DNA of 64,000 nt, taken from positions 1 through 64,000 of the forward strand of contig CAJXMW010000008.1 in NCBI GenBank assembly GCA_913056235.1, in the 5' to 3' direction. A program made the translations under genes and the position numbers. Shown one piece after another: positions 35,184 to 43,783 of this stretch (the stretch's first letter is position 1; each line of letters begins with the position of its first letter). Origin of the DNA: an uncultured Fodinibius sp. Lineage in GTDB: Bacteria; Bacteroidota; Rhodothermia; Balneolales; Balneolaceae. The notes under the pieces are model-generated. The model had not been told where the DNA came from, searched no databases, and worked only from the letters and a program-made list of their open reading frames with translations.

Positions 35184-36116
35184 TTAATCGTCAAAAAGTG
35201 CACTTATCGTGTCGTTGGTGTGAATACGTTGTATTGCTTCTGCAAAAATACCGGCTACGCTCAATACCTTGATCTTGCTCGACGGTTTGCGCAGCGGCAC
35301 GGTATCCGTAACCAACAACTGATCAATAGGTGAATCTTCAATGCGTTGATACGCAGGCCCCGATAAAATGGGATGCGTACAAGTTGCAATAATGTTTAGC
35401 GCTCCGCGATCTTTCAGCGCGGAGGCTGCGTTCGTGAGTGTGCCGGCCGTGTCGATCAGATCGTCCACGATCAGCACGTTCTTTCCTTTCACCTCACCGA
35501 CAATATTCATCACTTCGGCTACATTTTGTTTGGGCCGCCGCTTGTCGATAAAGGCCAGTCTTGCTCCCAGTCGCTTGGCGTACGATCGCGCCATTTTTAA
35601 GCTGCCCACATCGGGGGCAACGACTACAAGATTGTCGATCGGATTCTCGCTAAAGTGATCGATAAATAATCTGCTGGCATATAAGTGGTCCAGCGGAATA
35701 TCGAAAAACCCCTGTATCTGGGCTGCATGTAAATCCATCGTCAAAATGCGGTCGGCACCCGCTTCAGTTAGCAGGTTGGCCATCAGCTTAGATGCGATGG
35801 ACACACGCGGCTGATCTTTGCGATCCTGACGGGCATACCCAAAATAGGGGATGACGGCCGTCACGCGTTTAGCCGAAGCCCGCTTTGCCGCATCGAGCAA
35901 AAACAGCAGTTCCATGATGTTATCTCCCGGCGGGGGCGTCGACTGAACAACAAACACATCTTCGCCGCGGATACTCTGCTCGTATTTAACATACAGCTCG
36001 CCGTCCGAAAACGGCTTGATCGTTACTTCCCCTAATGTTGTACCATATTTTTCTGCAATAGCCCGTGAAAGAGCAAGATTACTGCGGCCGGCAAATATGG
36101 CTAGCGGGGTATCCAA
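35184..36116 (-). CDS. prs: ribose-phosphate pyrophosphokinase (PRPP synthetase)
   Basis: Makes PRPP from ribose-5-phosphate and ATP for nucleotides, His, Trp and NAD. 310 residues. The N-terminal IFAGRSNLALSRAIAEKYG, the ATP-contact IPYFGYARQDRKDQPR flexible loop, TMDLHAAQIQGFFDIPLDHL and the PRPP loop VLIVDDLIDTAGTL define class I enzymes. The start is TTG at 36116, only about 30 nt beyond a terminator that ends the upstream tRNA, so the promoter must overlap that terminator or transcription reads through it. Confidence 0.96.
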   Translation of the reverse strand: MDTPLAIFAGRSNLALSRAIAEKYGTTLGEVTIKPFSDGELYVKYEQSIRGEDVFVVQSTPPPGDNIMELLFLLDAAKRASAKRVTAVIPYFGYARQDRKDQPRVSIASKLMANLLTEAGADRILTMDLHAAQIQGFFDIPLDHLYASRLFIDHFSENPIDNLVVVAPDVGSLKMARSYAKRLGARLAFIDKRRPKQNVAEVMNIVGEVKGKNVLIVDDLIDTAGTLTNAASALKDRGALNIIATCTHPILSGPAYQRIEDSPIDQLLVTDTVPLRKPSSKIKVLSVAGIFAEAIQRIHTNDTISALFDD

Positions 36117-36140
36117 CGAAGCAGAATTTTCAGGGAGTTA

Positions 36141-36182
36141 AAAATAAAAGAAAAAGGATGGCTTTTTCAGTCATCCTTTTGA
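36141..36182 (-). terminator. Rho-independent terminator between tRNA-Gln and prs
   Basis: On the minus strand AAAAGGATG pairs with CATCCTTTT around an 11-nt loop, followed by a long T-rich stretch (TTTTCTTTTATTTTT). It lies 16 nt after the tRNA-Gln gene and before prs. Confidence 0.85.
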
Positions 36183-36197
36183 TCGAAGTATCACATG

Positions 36198-36269
36198 TTG
36201 CCCGGGGAGGACTCGAACCCCCACATACGGCACCAAAAGCCGCTGTCCTGCCAATTAGACGACCGGGCA
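36198..36269 (-). tRNA. tRNA-Gln (anticodon UUG)
   Basis: Read on the minus strand it folds as a cloverleaf of 72 nt. The acceptor TGCCCGG pairs with CCGGGCA; the D arm is GTCT/GGAC; the anticodon stem GCGGC/GCCGT encloses the loop TTTTGGT with UUG in the anticodon place; the T arm GGGGG/CCTCC encloses TTCGAGT. CCA is not encoded. The order tRNA-Gln, prs, rplY, pth is known from other bacteria. Confidence 0.95.
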
Positions 36270-36321
36270 ATAGTATGCCTGTTTCAGCAGATGCAGATGA
36301 TATGAATTTACTGATTGCGAA

Positions 36322-37506
36322 TCAAGAAGAAATTGCATTTTTAAACACTTTGCAATCTTGGCAGTTACGGGGCTGGCAGTATTCTCGAAGTTGATAAATA
36401 GCGCCCAGTTTTTGGGCATAAAGCTTGGCAGGCATGTCGGTATTATGGAAACGTTTCAGTAGAGAGGAGGGAATATTCGCTTGGTGATCGCGCCAGAGCT
36501 CCCAGCTTTGGCTTTTGCGTTTTGTCGAAAAGAATAAGTTGCCCAGAGAATATAAGGCGGGCAGAAAAACGGTTCCAAACAAAATAGGACCGCGTTCTTT
36601 GCCCAGAGAAGGGGTTACAGTGACAGCATTGACCAAGTTTCGCCACAGCATTTCTGGCTCTTCTTGTAGCCATTGGTCGAAGGAGAGCTGGTGAATGTGC
36701 CAAAGGATATCGGCGGCCTGTCGGATGCGGGCCTCTGGATGGTTGCCCGGGCGACAGCCTTTGTGCTTCCATTGCGATGATAATGGAGAGTCGTCTTGTT
36801 GACGGATCCCGGAAAACGTATGGGCTTTTTGCTGTAGCTCTTCGCGGGAGGAAATGGACGGGAGCTGGCCAATAAGCTTAGAGGCCAGCCTGCGCATGGG
36901 CCGGCGATTGTGCGAAATCCCTAGTCCGTCGCTTAAGGCAATCCCGAACATTTTTAGCCAAGCGCCGGAAGGGGGCAGGTTGGGATCATAGAATTCCAGC
37001 AGATCATCCACTTTTTGTTCGAAATACTCTTTGTGGGCTTTTTTGAGCTGTTGTTGAAAAGCTTCCTCAGAGATGAAGGAAAGCTGCCCGGCACACGGTA
37101 GTTCGGGTTGGCTGCGATAATGCTGCAAAAACGTTTGCAGTGGTTGCGAGAGTTGCGGTTCCAGACAGAGTGTAGGTATATCTGAGCCATCTTGGCGGCG
37201 GCTTTGGTGGTTGGTTTCTGCAAACACCACGTGCAGTATTACGTTATTAAAGTTGGGATCGGTTTGGTGGCCATGTTGTTTCCAGTCGCTGATCTCCCAA
37301 TGTATTTCCACATCCCCGTGCCACCGAAGGTTACCAATAGTAAGATTGGCCTGCTTAAAATCAGGGCCATCGGATTTGTTACAACGACCGGGAGAATGAA
37401 TCTCTACAGCTTGGCCACCGGTAGTGTGTAGCGATCTTGGGTTAAACTGCCGATGTTCCCAGATCCAGTGAAGCAGTGCCTCATGATATGCAGGCCGGCT
37501 ACTCAC
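36322..37506 (-). CDS. DUF2851 family protein
   Basis: 394 residues, soluble, no signal peptide. The N-terminal third has the family pattern: ALLHWIWEHRQFN, PGRCNKSDGPDFKQANLTIG, and WHGDVEIHWEISDWKQHGH with NNVILHVV. The PDF, EIH and V-H residues recall the D-E...K nuclease fold, but that is only a suspicion. The C-terminus holds a cysteine cluster (CQPRNCQDCKVF). The family is frequent in Bacteroidota and has no proven function. The start is GTG 37506, overlapping the previous gene by 8 nt. Confidence 0.8.
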   Translation of the reverse strand: MSSRPAYHEALLHWIWEHRQFNPRSLHTTGGQAVEIHSPGRCNKSDGPDFKQANLTIGNLRWHGDVEIHWEISDWKQHGHQTDPNFNNVILHVVFAETNHQSRRQDGSDIPTLCLEPQLSQPLQTFLQHYRSQPELPCAGQLSFISEEAFQQQLKKAHKEYFEQKVDDLLEFYDPNLPPSGAWLKMFGIALSDGLGISHNRRPMRRLASKLIGQLPSISSREELQQKAHTFSGIRQQDDSPLSSQWKHKGCRPGNHPEARIRQAADILWHIHQLSFDQWLQEEPEMLWRNLVNAVTVTPSLGKERGPILFGTVFLPALYSLGNLFFSTKRKSQSWELWRDHQANIPSSLLKRFHNTDMPAKLYAQKLGAIYQLREYCQPRNCQDCKVFKNAISS

Positions 37507-37801
37507 TGATGATATCTTTGTCGCTCAGATCGATATTTTCGGTGGCCTCATACAAGTCGGGTACGTTTTGTTTGATACCTTTATGGATATTCTTGCGAAA
37601 CTTTTCCAGTTTGCGATCGCTTTTTAATCGTGCAGCTTTCCTTTGTGTATTCATCCAGTTGCCCAGTTCTGTGGCGTGGTCGGAGACCCAGGCTCGGTTT
37701 TGGGATCCCTTTTTAGGAGCCAGCAGTAATCCAGCGGTAATGCCTCCGAGAAATGATGTGGTGGCAAGTAGAATAGAGCCAAGGTTTGTTTTCCGTCTCA
37801 T
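37499..37801 (-). CDS. YtxH-like small membrane-anchored protein
   Basis: 100 residues: one hydrophobic N-terminal helix (SILLATTSFLGGITAGLLLAP) followed directly by KKGSQNR, the LLAPKxG signature of YtxH-type proteins, and then a charged helical tail. Function unknown; relatives are general-stress proteins. It overlaps the DUF2851 gene by 8 nt and diverges from the PyrR-like gene. Confidence 0.75.
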   Translation of the reverse strand: MRRKTNLGSILLATTSFLGGITAGLLLAPKKGSQNRAWVSDHATELGNWMNTQRKAARLKSDRKLEKFRKNIHKGIKQNVPDLYEATENIDLSDKDIISE

Positions 37802-37941
37802 AGTATTTCTCCCTGTATTTGGTTAGGCAGATAGCCTGGTTGTTAATTTCTCTCTTTCGTAATGTACCAACCTTTTAGTTTATTATAAATCGATCGCATA
37901 TTTTCCGGAAAAATAACGCAAAAATATTTACAATTTAATTT

Positions 37942-38466
37942 ATGGATGAAAGTGTAAACATAGTGTTGATGGATAACGAGCGCATTCAGCGTTCGCTCGA
38001 TCGGATGGCACACGAGATTGCCGAAAAAAATATTGACGACCGCCCTGTACTATTATTTGGTATTGAAAAGCGTGGCTTTGCTATTGCTAATGCTCTGGCG
38101 AAACTGCTGGCGCCTATTTTTAAAGAGGAAGTTGAGTCAGTACAGCTCTGGTTAAAGAGTGGTAATTCTCAGGAGTCGCTTGAGCAATTGCAGGGCAGAG
38201 ATGTACAGAATTGTTTTTTGATTGTTGTTGATGACGTAATCTTTTCCGGGCAGACAATGTTTACTGCTCTGAAAAAAGTCTCAGATGCCCTCGAACCCTC
38301 GCAGATGCATACCGCTGTACTGATCGATCGCGGTCATCGTAAATTTCCGGTTCAGGCCGAGTTTCGCGGTATGGAGCTTCCTACTAAGGCCAACGAGCAT
38401 GTATCAGTCCAGGTAGAAGGGAAAGATATAGAAGAGGTGACACTGATAAGCAAAGAGAGAAAATAG
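37942..38466 (+). CDS. PyrR-like phosphoribosyltransferase
   Basis: 174 residues of the type I PRTase fold. LLFGIEKRGFAIANALAKLL is the N-terminal loop, VVDDVIFSGQTMFTAL is the PRPP-binding motif, and AVLIDRGHRKFPVQAEFRG with ELPTKANEHVSV is the PyrR signature. PyrR proteins bind pyr mRNA and may have uracil phosphoribosyltransferase activity. No pyr operon or PyrR-type leader lies next to it, so regulation of pyr genes in trans, or a changed role, remains open. 67 bp separate it from the DUF3078 gene. Confidence 0.8.
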   Translation: MDESVNIVLMDNERIQRSLDRMAHEIAEKNIDDRPVLLFGIEKRGFAIANALAKLLAPIFKEEVESVQLWLKSGNSQESLEQLQGRDVQNCFLIVVDDVIFSGQTMFTALKKVSDALEPSQMHTAVLIDRGHRKFPVQAEFRGMELPTKANEHVSVQVEGKDIEEVTLISKERK

Positions 38467-38533
38467 TTTTTTAAAAAATGAATATCTGGTATTTTTAGAC
38501 AAAATTTATTCGACAATACTTTATTTATTATCT

Positions 38534-39484
38534 ATGCGAAAATACTTATTGGCTGTTCTCTTTCTCTTGGGGTTCATCTTCCTCTACTATTCCTCGGGCT
38601 TTGCACAGGAGGCAATTGAAATCAGTGAATTACTAGAAGAAGAAAAAGACATCTCAGTACGGGATATGTCCCGCATCAACAGTAAGGTTGTTGTAGCTGA
38701 TACTCTAAAGGGATGGCGCGTTGACTGGGTTGGAGGACTAAATGGCGCGCAGGCATCTTACGACAACTGGAGCCAGGGCGGTGTCAACACTGTCAGTGTA
38801 TCGGCATCAACGGTATTGAATGCCAAGTATCGTAAAAACAAATTTGCCTATGCGCTGGCGACCAACCTTAAATATGGAAAGGCCAAGCTGGAAGGCGAAG
38901 GTACGCGCAAAACGGATGACCGGATCGCCGTTAATAATAAGTTCAGTTACCTGTTTTCAGATGAAAGCTGGAGTGCCTTTGGTAACATAAATTTCAGTAC
39001 TCAGTTTGATCAGGGATTTAACTATGATGTTGCCGATGACGAGGATCCCATACTGATTTCAAAGTTCTTTGCCCCGGCTTACTTTACGCAGATTGCTGGT
39101 ATTGCTTATAATCCCACCGATTATTTTACCGCTGAGGCCGGTTTGGCTATGAAGGAAACTATTGTGACGGATACAAGATTATCAACTCGCTACGGGTTGG
39201 ATGAAGGCGAAAAATTTCGATTTGAGCCCGGTTATTCACTGGCGCTGAACTTCGAAAAGAAGGTTTTTGCCAACGTTCGCCTGATCAGCACGGTTGAAAC
39301 GTTTACCAACCTGCAACGCCATGTCGATAATACAGATGTTAACTTTTCGAACGAGCTGATTGGTAAGATCAACAACTTTATGAACATGTCGCTGCAATTT
39401 GTGATGATCTACGACAGCGATTACAACCGGGAAGTACAGATTAAGCAGGTACTTTCGGCCGGTATATCCTACAGTATTTTATAA
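38534..39484 (+). CDS. DUF3078 outer-membrane-type protein
   Basis: 316 residues with a signal peptide (LAVLFLLGFIFLYYSSGFAQ). The mature part is rich in alternating beta strands and starts GWRVDWVGGLNGAQASYDNW then SQGG, the DUF3078 hallmark in Bacteroidota. The end (SAGISYSIL) looks like a barrel strand. The protein is probably an outer-membrane barrel; the function is not known. A strong bidirectional terminator follows. Confidence 0.82.
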   Translation: MRKYLLAVLFLLGFIFLYYSSGFAQEAIEISELLEEEKDISVRDMSRINSKVVVADTLKGWRVDWVGGLNGAQASYDNWSQGGVNTVSVSASTVLNAKYRKNKFAYALATNLKYGKAKLEGEGTRKTDDRIAVNNKFSYLFSDESWSAFGNINFSTQFDQGFNYDVADDEDPILISKFFAPAYFTQIAGIAYNPTDYFTAEAGLAMKETIVTDTRLSTRYGLDEGEKFRFEPGYSLALNFEKKVFANVRLISTVETFTNLQRHVDNTDVNFSNELIGKINNFMNMSLQFVMIYDSDYNREVQIKQVLSAGISYSIL

Positions 39485-39508
39485 ACTTTTTCGAAATATA
39501 TACCAATT

Positions 39509-39538
39509 AAAAAAGCCCCCGAATTTCGGGGCTTTTCT
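39509..39538. terminator. bidirectional Rho-independent terminator
   Basis: AAAAAGCCCC and GGGGCTTTT pair as AAAGCCCCCGAA/TTCGGGGCTTTT, with A and T runs on the two sides. It serves the DUF3078 gene (plus) and the convergent aldehyde dehydrogenase gene (minus). Confidence 0.85.
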
Positions 39539-39593
39539 TGTTTTTAGGATATTGGAATTAATAGCCTGGGCATAAATGCCCGGGATTACTAGA

Positions 39594-41123
39594 TTATTCG
39601 ACATCAAACTCAATGCCTTGTGCTAGCGGCATCTCATCGCTCCAGTTAATGGTGTTGGTTTGACGACGCATGTAGGCTTTCCAAGCATCTGAGCCCGATT
39701 CGCGACCACCGCCGGTCTCTTTTTCGCCTCCAAAGGCCCCACCAATTTCGGCCCCGCTGGTACCCACGTTGATGTTGGCTATACCGCAATCGGAACCACG
39801 GGCACTTAGGAAGGCTTCGGCTTCGCGGATGTTCAGCGTGAACATAGCAGAGCTGAGCCCCTGTTTAACGCCGTTGTGTTTGTCAATGGCATTATCGAGA
39901 TCGCTATACTTAATGAGATAGAGAATAGGGGCAAAGGTCTCTTCCTGTACGATGTCATAACTGTTTTCAGCAATCGCAATAGCAGGACGCACATAATGGC
40001 CGTCGCCTAGTTTTTTCTTTTCGAGCTTTTCGCCGCCATAAATTACTTCACCGCCAGCTTCTCTGAGTTCTTCGAGTGCATCTTGCATGCTATCGGCAGC
40101 ATCTTCGTCAATAAGGGGACCAACCAGTGTATCCTCATCCAGCGGATTGCCAATGTTGACATCCTCGTAGATTTCGACTAGGCGATCTTTCAGCTCGTCG
40201 AAGACTTCTTCGTGCACAATCAGTCGCCTGGTAGAGGTGCAACGCTGTCCGCAGGTGCCCACAGCGCCAAAGACCGTTGCGCGGGCTGCCATTTCAAGGT
40301 CTGCATTCTCAGTCACCACGATGGCATTGTTGCCACCCAGTTCGAGAATCGTTTTGCCGAGTCGTGCACCCACGGTCTTGGCCACCTCTTTACCCATGCG
40401 GATGGAGCCGGTGGCTGATATTAGGGGCAGGCGTTCGTCTTCGGTCATCCATTCGCCAACTTCACGTCCACCGGTAATCAAGTTAAAAATTCCTTCCGGC
40501 ATGTCATTGCGCTTAAGCACTTTTGCGATGATATTTTGGACTGCAATTCCACAAAGTGGTGTTTTTTCCGATCCCTTCCAGATCATTACGTTGCCGCAGA
40601 TAGCTGCGATCATAGCATTCCAACTATAAACGGCAACCGGAAAGTTAAAGGCCGAAATAATACCCGTAATGCCCAACGGATGCCACTGCTCATACATCCG
40701 GTGTTGGGGACGTTCCGACTGCATGGTCTTTCCGTAGAGCATGCGAGACTGACCCACCGCAAAATCACAGATGTCAATCATCTCCTGCACTTCGCCGAGC
40801 CCCTCTTGGTAAATTTTGCCCATTTCATAGGTTACCAGCCGGCCGAGATCCTCTTTATGTTTGCGCAGCTCCAGGCCAATCTGACGAACAATTTCGCCTC
40901 GCTTTGGTGCCGGCGTCATTCGCCATTCTTTGAATGCTTCCTGCGCCTGCTCCACCACTTGGTCATATTCTTCGCGCGTAGTTACCGTGGTATCGGCAAT
41001 GTGGGAGCCGTCAATGGGGGTGCTGCTCGAAATCGTTTCTTGTCCCTCTTTGCCTAAAAATTCTTGTCCTGTGCTTGTACCGAGGTTTGTGCCTTCAATA
41101 CCTAGTTTTTTGAGAAATTCCAT
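39594..41123 (-). CDS. aldehyde dehydrogenase, ALDH7 (antiquitin) type
   Basis: NAD-dependent oxidation of an aldehyde, most likely L-2-aminoadipate semialdehyde from lysine or pipecolate breakdown. 509 residues. The oxyanion Asn is in GIISAFNFPVAVYSWN, the general base in ILELGGNNAIVV, and the nucleophile in GAVGTCGQRCTSTRR; the C-terminal SGAEIGGAFGGEKETGGGRE is typical of ALDH7. The N-terminal EFLGKEGQETI is also characteristic. No other lysine-catabolic gene is adjacent, so the substrate is inferred from the family alone. Confidence 0.9.
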   Translation of the reverse strand: MEFLKKLGIEGTNLGTSTGQEFLGKEGQETISSSTPIDGSHIADTTVTTREEYDQVVEQAQEAFKEWRMTPAPKRGEIVRQIGLELRKHKEDLGRLVTYEMGKIYQEGLGEVQEMIDICDFAVGQSRMLYGKTMQSERPQHRMYEQWHPLGITGIISAFNFPVAVYSWNAMIAAICGNVMIWKGSEKTPLCGIAVQNIIAKVLKRNDMPEGIFNLITGGREVGEWMTEDERLPLISATGSIRMGKEVAKTVGARLGKTILELGGNNAIVVTENADLEMAARATVFGAVGTCGQRCTSTRRLIVHEEVFDELKDRLVEIYEDVNIGNPLDEDTLVGPLIDEDAADSMQDALEELREAGGEVIYGGEKLEKKKLGDGHYVRPAIAIAENSYDIVQEETFAPILYLIKYSDLDNAIDKHNGVKQGLSSAMFTLNIREAEAFLSARGSDCGIANINVGTSGAEIGGAFGGEKETGGGRESGSDAWKAYMRRQTNTINWSDEMPLAQGIEFDVE

Positions 41124-41176
41124 GAGTAAATAATTTCGGTTTTATTAGGATGGTCAGATACGGGTTGTCGCTGGTA

Positions 41177-41232
41177 ATTTGTATTGCGTATTTTGTAGAT
41201 AAAGAAAATACGAAATACGAAGTACGCAATAA
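41177..41232. repeat. dispersed inverted-repeat element (family A), copy 3
   Basis: GTATTGCGTATTTT (41181-41194) faces AAAATACGAAATAC (41206-41219) with one mismatch, and TACGCAATA (41223-41231) gives a second partner for the same arm. It sits just before ATG 41244 of the SpoU methyltransferase gene. All three family A copies lie next to start codons. Confidence 0.6.
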
Positions 41233-41243
41233 ACAATCTTTGC

Positions 41244-42056
41244 ATGAAGCCTGAATCTATCTCAAATAACAAGCTCACCCTTCTGCGTAAACTCAATCAG
41301 AAAAAATACCGCTACCAAGAGCAGCTTTTTTTGCTGGAGGGGGCACGGGCTGTGGAACAAGTACTGCAGAACGGATCCATCAACGTTAAGATGCTTGTTT
41401 TTGATGAAGATCAGCAATACTGGCTGCAGGATACCTGGAAAAAGTATTTGCCTAAAACGGATGCCTTTATGTTGGATTCCGATCAATATGCCGAAGTTTC
41501 CGATACGGATAATCCCCAGGGCGTGGTGGCGGTGTGCCGTATGCCTGAGGAAGTATCGATAGAGAAGTTGTCATCCACAGAAGGAATAATTGTAGCCCTG
41601 GACGGCGTGCAGGATCCGGGCAACTTGGGCACCATCATCCGCACGGCCTCATGGTTTGGTGCCAGCGGGTTGTTGAGCGGCAAGGGCACCGTCGATCTTT
41701 TTCATCCCAAAGTGGTGCGCAGTACCGCAGGTTCAACCGGCGTGATTCCGCATATTAATGGAGACCTCTCTGAATTACTGCCTGTGTTTGAAGAGGCCGG
41801 CTGGCCGGTGTTTCTTTTGGATGCGGGATCGGATTCGCAATCGCTAGAGGAAGTCAGTGCACTCGATAAAGCGGTGATCGTAGTTGGAAATGAAGCTCAC
41901 GGCGTTGATAGTAAATTGGTTGCGGAGGACCGATCAAAAATTCGTATTGCGGCTCCGAGGGCGCAAAAAAATGTTGAAAGTCTCAATGCAGCTATTGCGA
42001 CCTCTATTGTGCTTTATAATTTATCTGCTAAACTGGGAGTCTCAGAGAAGAATTAA
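41244..42056 (+). CDS. SpoU/TrmH-family RNA 2'-O-methyltransferase
   Basis: 270 residues of the SPOUT class, which methylates ribose 2'-OH in rRNA or tRNA. The N-terminal substrate-binding part (LLRKLNQKKYRYQEQLFLLE) is RlmB/TrmH-like. SPOUT motif 1 is DGVQDPGNLGTIIRTASWFG, motif 2 is VIVVGNEAHGV and motif 3 is SLNAAIATSIVLYNL, which form the knot. Target not predictable. Confidence 0.92.
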   Translation: MKPESISNNKLTLLRKLNQKKYRYQEQLFLLEGARAVEQVLQNGSINVKMLVFDEDQQYWLQDTWKKYLPKTDAFMLDSDQYAEVSDTDNPQGVVAVCRMPEEVSIEKLSSTEGIIVALDGVQDPGNLGTIIRTASWFGASGLLSGKGTVDLFHPKVVRSTAGSTGVIPHINGDLSELLPVFEEAGWPVFLLDAGSDSQSLEEVSALDKAVIVVGNEAHGVDSKLVAEDRSKIRIAAPRAQKNVESLNAAIATSIVLYNLSAKLGVSEKN

Positions 42057-42164
42057 TTTTTAGTTAAGATTTCAATAATAATTGCTTCTGATGGGGCGAT
42101 TCTATAACCTTGAAATAGTAATAGTTCGGCATTTTTGTTCTTTCCAATCTAAATATGATGCTAT

Positions 42165-43496
42165 ATGCCCAGAGCTAAGAAACACAAGATATACGTTCTC
42201 GATACCTCCGTTCTTTTATATGATTCCGACGCCGTAAAAAACTTCCAAAAAAATGACATCGCCATTCCCATCACGGTGCTGGAAGAGATCGACACGTTTA
42301 AAAAAGGCAATAATGTAATCAACCTGCATGCGCGGGAATTCAGCCGTTACCTTGATAAGATTTCGGATAAGAATTTGCTGCAGAAGTGGATTCCGCTGAA
42401 CGGCAAGACTCACGGTAGGTTGCGTGTGCTTAATAACGAAAAAAGTGAGGTCGATGCGGCGGAGGTGTTCGGCAAGAAGAAGAACGATCATCGGATCTTG
42501 AATTCGGTGCTCAGGCTGATGGAGGATGAGCCGGAGAAGAAGGTGATCCTGGTATCGAAGGATATCAATCTGCGCATCAAGGCGCGGGCACTGAACATCG
42601 ATGCTGAAGATTACGAGACTATTCGCATCAAGGATATCGACCATCTTTACAAGGGCAAGACCGAAGTGGCCTATGAGGATTCCGAAGTCATCGATCGCCT
42701 GTACGAAGAGGGGCAGGTCGACCCGGAGGCAGTGATGGAAGAGGAGCCAACCAGCAATCACTTCTTTATCCTTAAAAATCACTCCAGTTCGGCCCTGGGC
42801 TATTACAATTCAAAGTCCGGATACATCGAGCCGGTGCACAAGCGAACGGCCTATGGCGTTACGCCCCGAAACGTGGAACAAATATTTGCGCTGCAGGCGA
42901 TTATGAATCCCGATAACCTACTGGTGACGATTACCGGCGCGGCAGGAACCGGCAAGACATTGCTGGCATTGGCGGGCGCGCTGGAACAGCGGCGCAACTA
43001 CCATCAGATTTACCTGGCGCGACCTATTGTACCGCTCAGCAATAATGATATCGGTTACCTGCCCGGCGATGTGAACTCCAAGATCGATCCCTATATGCAG
43101 CCGCTCTGGGATAACCTGTCGTTTATCAAGAACCAGTTCTCTGAGAGCAGCAAGAAATATCAAACAGTAGAGCGAATGCTCGAAAATGACAAGCTGCGGA
43201 TTATTCCGTTGGCTTATATTCGGGGACGCAGTCTATCGAACGTTATTTTTATTGTGGATGAGGCGCAAAACCTGACCCCGCACGAAGTGAAGACCATTAT
43301 TACCAGGGCCGGCGAAAACACCAAGATTATTTTTACCGGGGATATTTACCAGATTGATACTCCTTACCTGGATACCCAGAGCAATGGCCTCTCATTTTTG
43401 GTAGACCGCATGCACGATAACGATCTCTACGCCCATATCAATCTCGAGAAAGGAGAGCGCTCCGAGCTGGCAAATCTGGCCAGTAAGTTGCTGTAG
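42165..43496 (+). CDS. PIN-PhoH fusion ATPase
   Basis: 443 residues. An N-terminal PIN nuclease-like domain (YVLDTSVLLYDSDA, VLEEIDTFKKG, about 5-145, with acidic residues in place) precedes a PhoH ATPase/helicase domain with Walker A TGAAGTGKTLLALA (about 260), Walker B VIFIVDEAQNLTP and sensor IIFTGDIYQID. The combination is known as PhoH2 or YlaK type, thought to unwind and cleave RNA. It stands alone, 108 bp after the SpoU gene, and is followed by a repeat array. Confidence 0.9.
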   Translation: MPRAKKHKIYVLDTSVLLYDSDAVKNFQKNDIAIPITVLEEIDTFKKGNNVINLHAREFSRYLDKISDKNLLQKWIPLNGKTHGRLRVLNNEKSEVDAAEVFGKKKNDHRILNSVLRLMEDEPEKKVILVSKDINLRIKARALNIDAEDYETIRIKDIDHLYKGKTEVAYEDSEVIDRLYEEGQVDPEAVMEEEPTSNHFFILKNHSSSALGYYNSKSGYIEPVHKRTAYGVTPRNVEQIFALQAIMNPDNLLVTITGAAGTGKTLLALAGALEQRRNYHQIYLARPIVPLSNNDIGYLPGDVNSKIDPYMQPLWDNLSFIKNQFSESSKKYQTVERMLENDKLRIIPLAYIRGRSLSNVIFIVDEAQNLTPHEVKTIITRAGENTKIIFTGDIYQIDTPYLDTQSNGLSFLVDRMHDNDLYAHINLEKGERSELANLASKLL

Positions 43497-43501
43497 GTGA
43501 A

Positions 43502-43775
43502 GCCGCAGATTTATACAGATTAGAACGGATTTTTCTTCTTGTTCCTTGAAGCATCCACGTTTTTAACAATTGCCAGGCATTGTTTAGACTGAAGAGGAGA
43601 CACTCCAGTCAGCCTCAGTGTCATCCTGAACTTGTTTCAGGATCTTCTAGCATATTGCAATATACGTCTACTGATTAACCTAATTCCCGATGAAAACCAA
43701 GCTCTTTTCCGTTGGTCAAGATGACATTTTAATTATATTGATGATGTCATCTCGAGCGAAAGCGAGAAATTTTTG
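43502..43775. repeat. left repeat array flanking the ABC genes
   Basis: This 287-bp spacer holds, in order: a GCCGCAGATTTATACAGATT unit (family B, 43502-43534), GAAGCATCCACG (43548-43559), a GTGTCATCCTGAACTTGTTT unit (family C, 43618-43647) and a long unit with AATGACATTT-like sequence and GATGTCATCTCGAGCGAAAG (family D, 43711-43775). B, GCATCCACG and D recur in the same order at 45447-45645. No gene is seen in it. Confidence 0.65.
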
Positions 43776-43783
43776 TTTAAACT

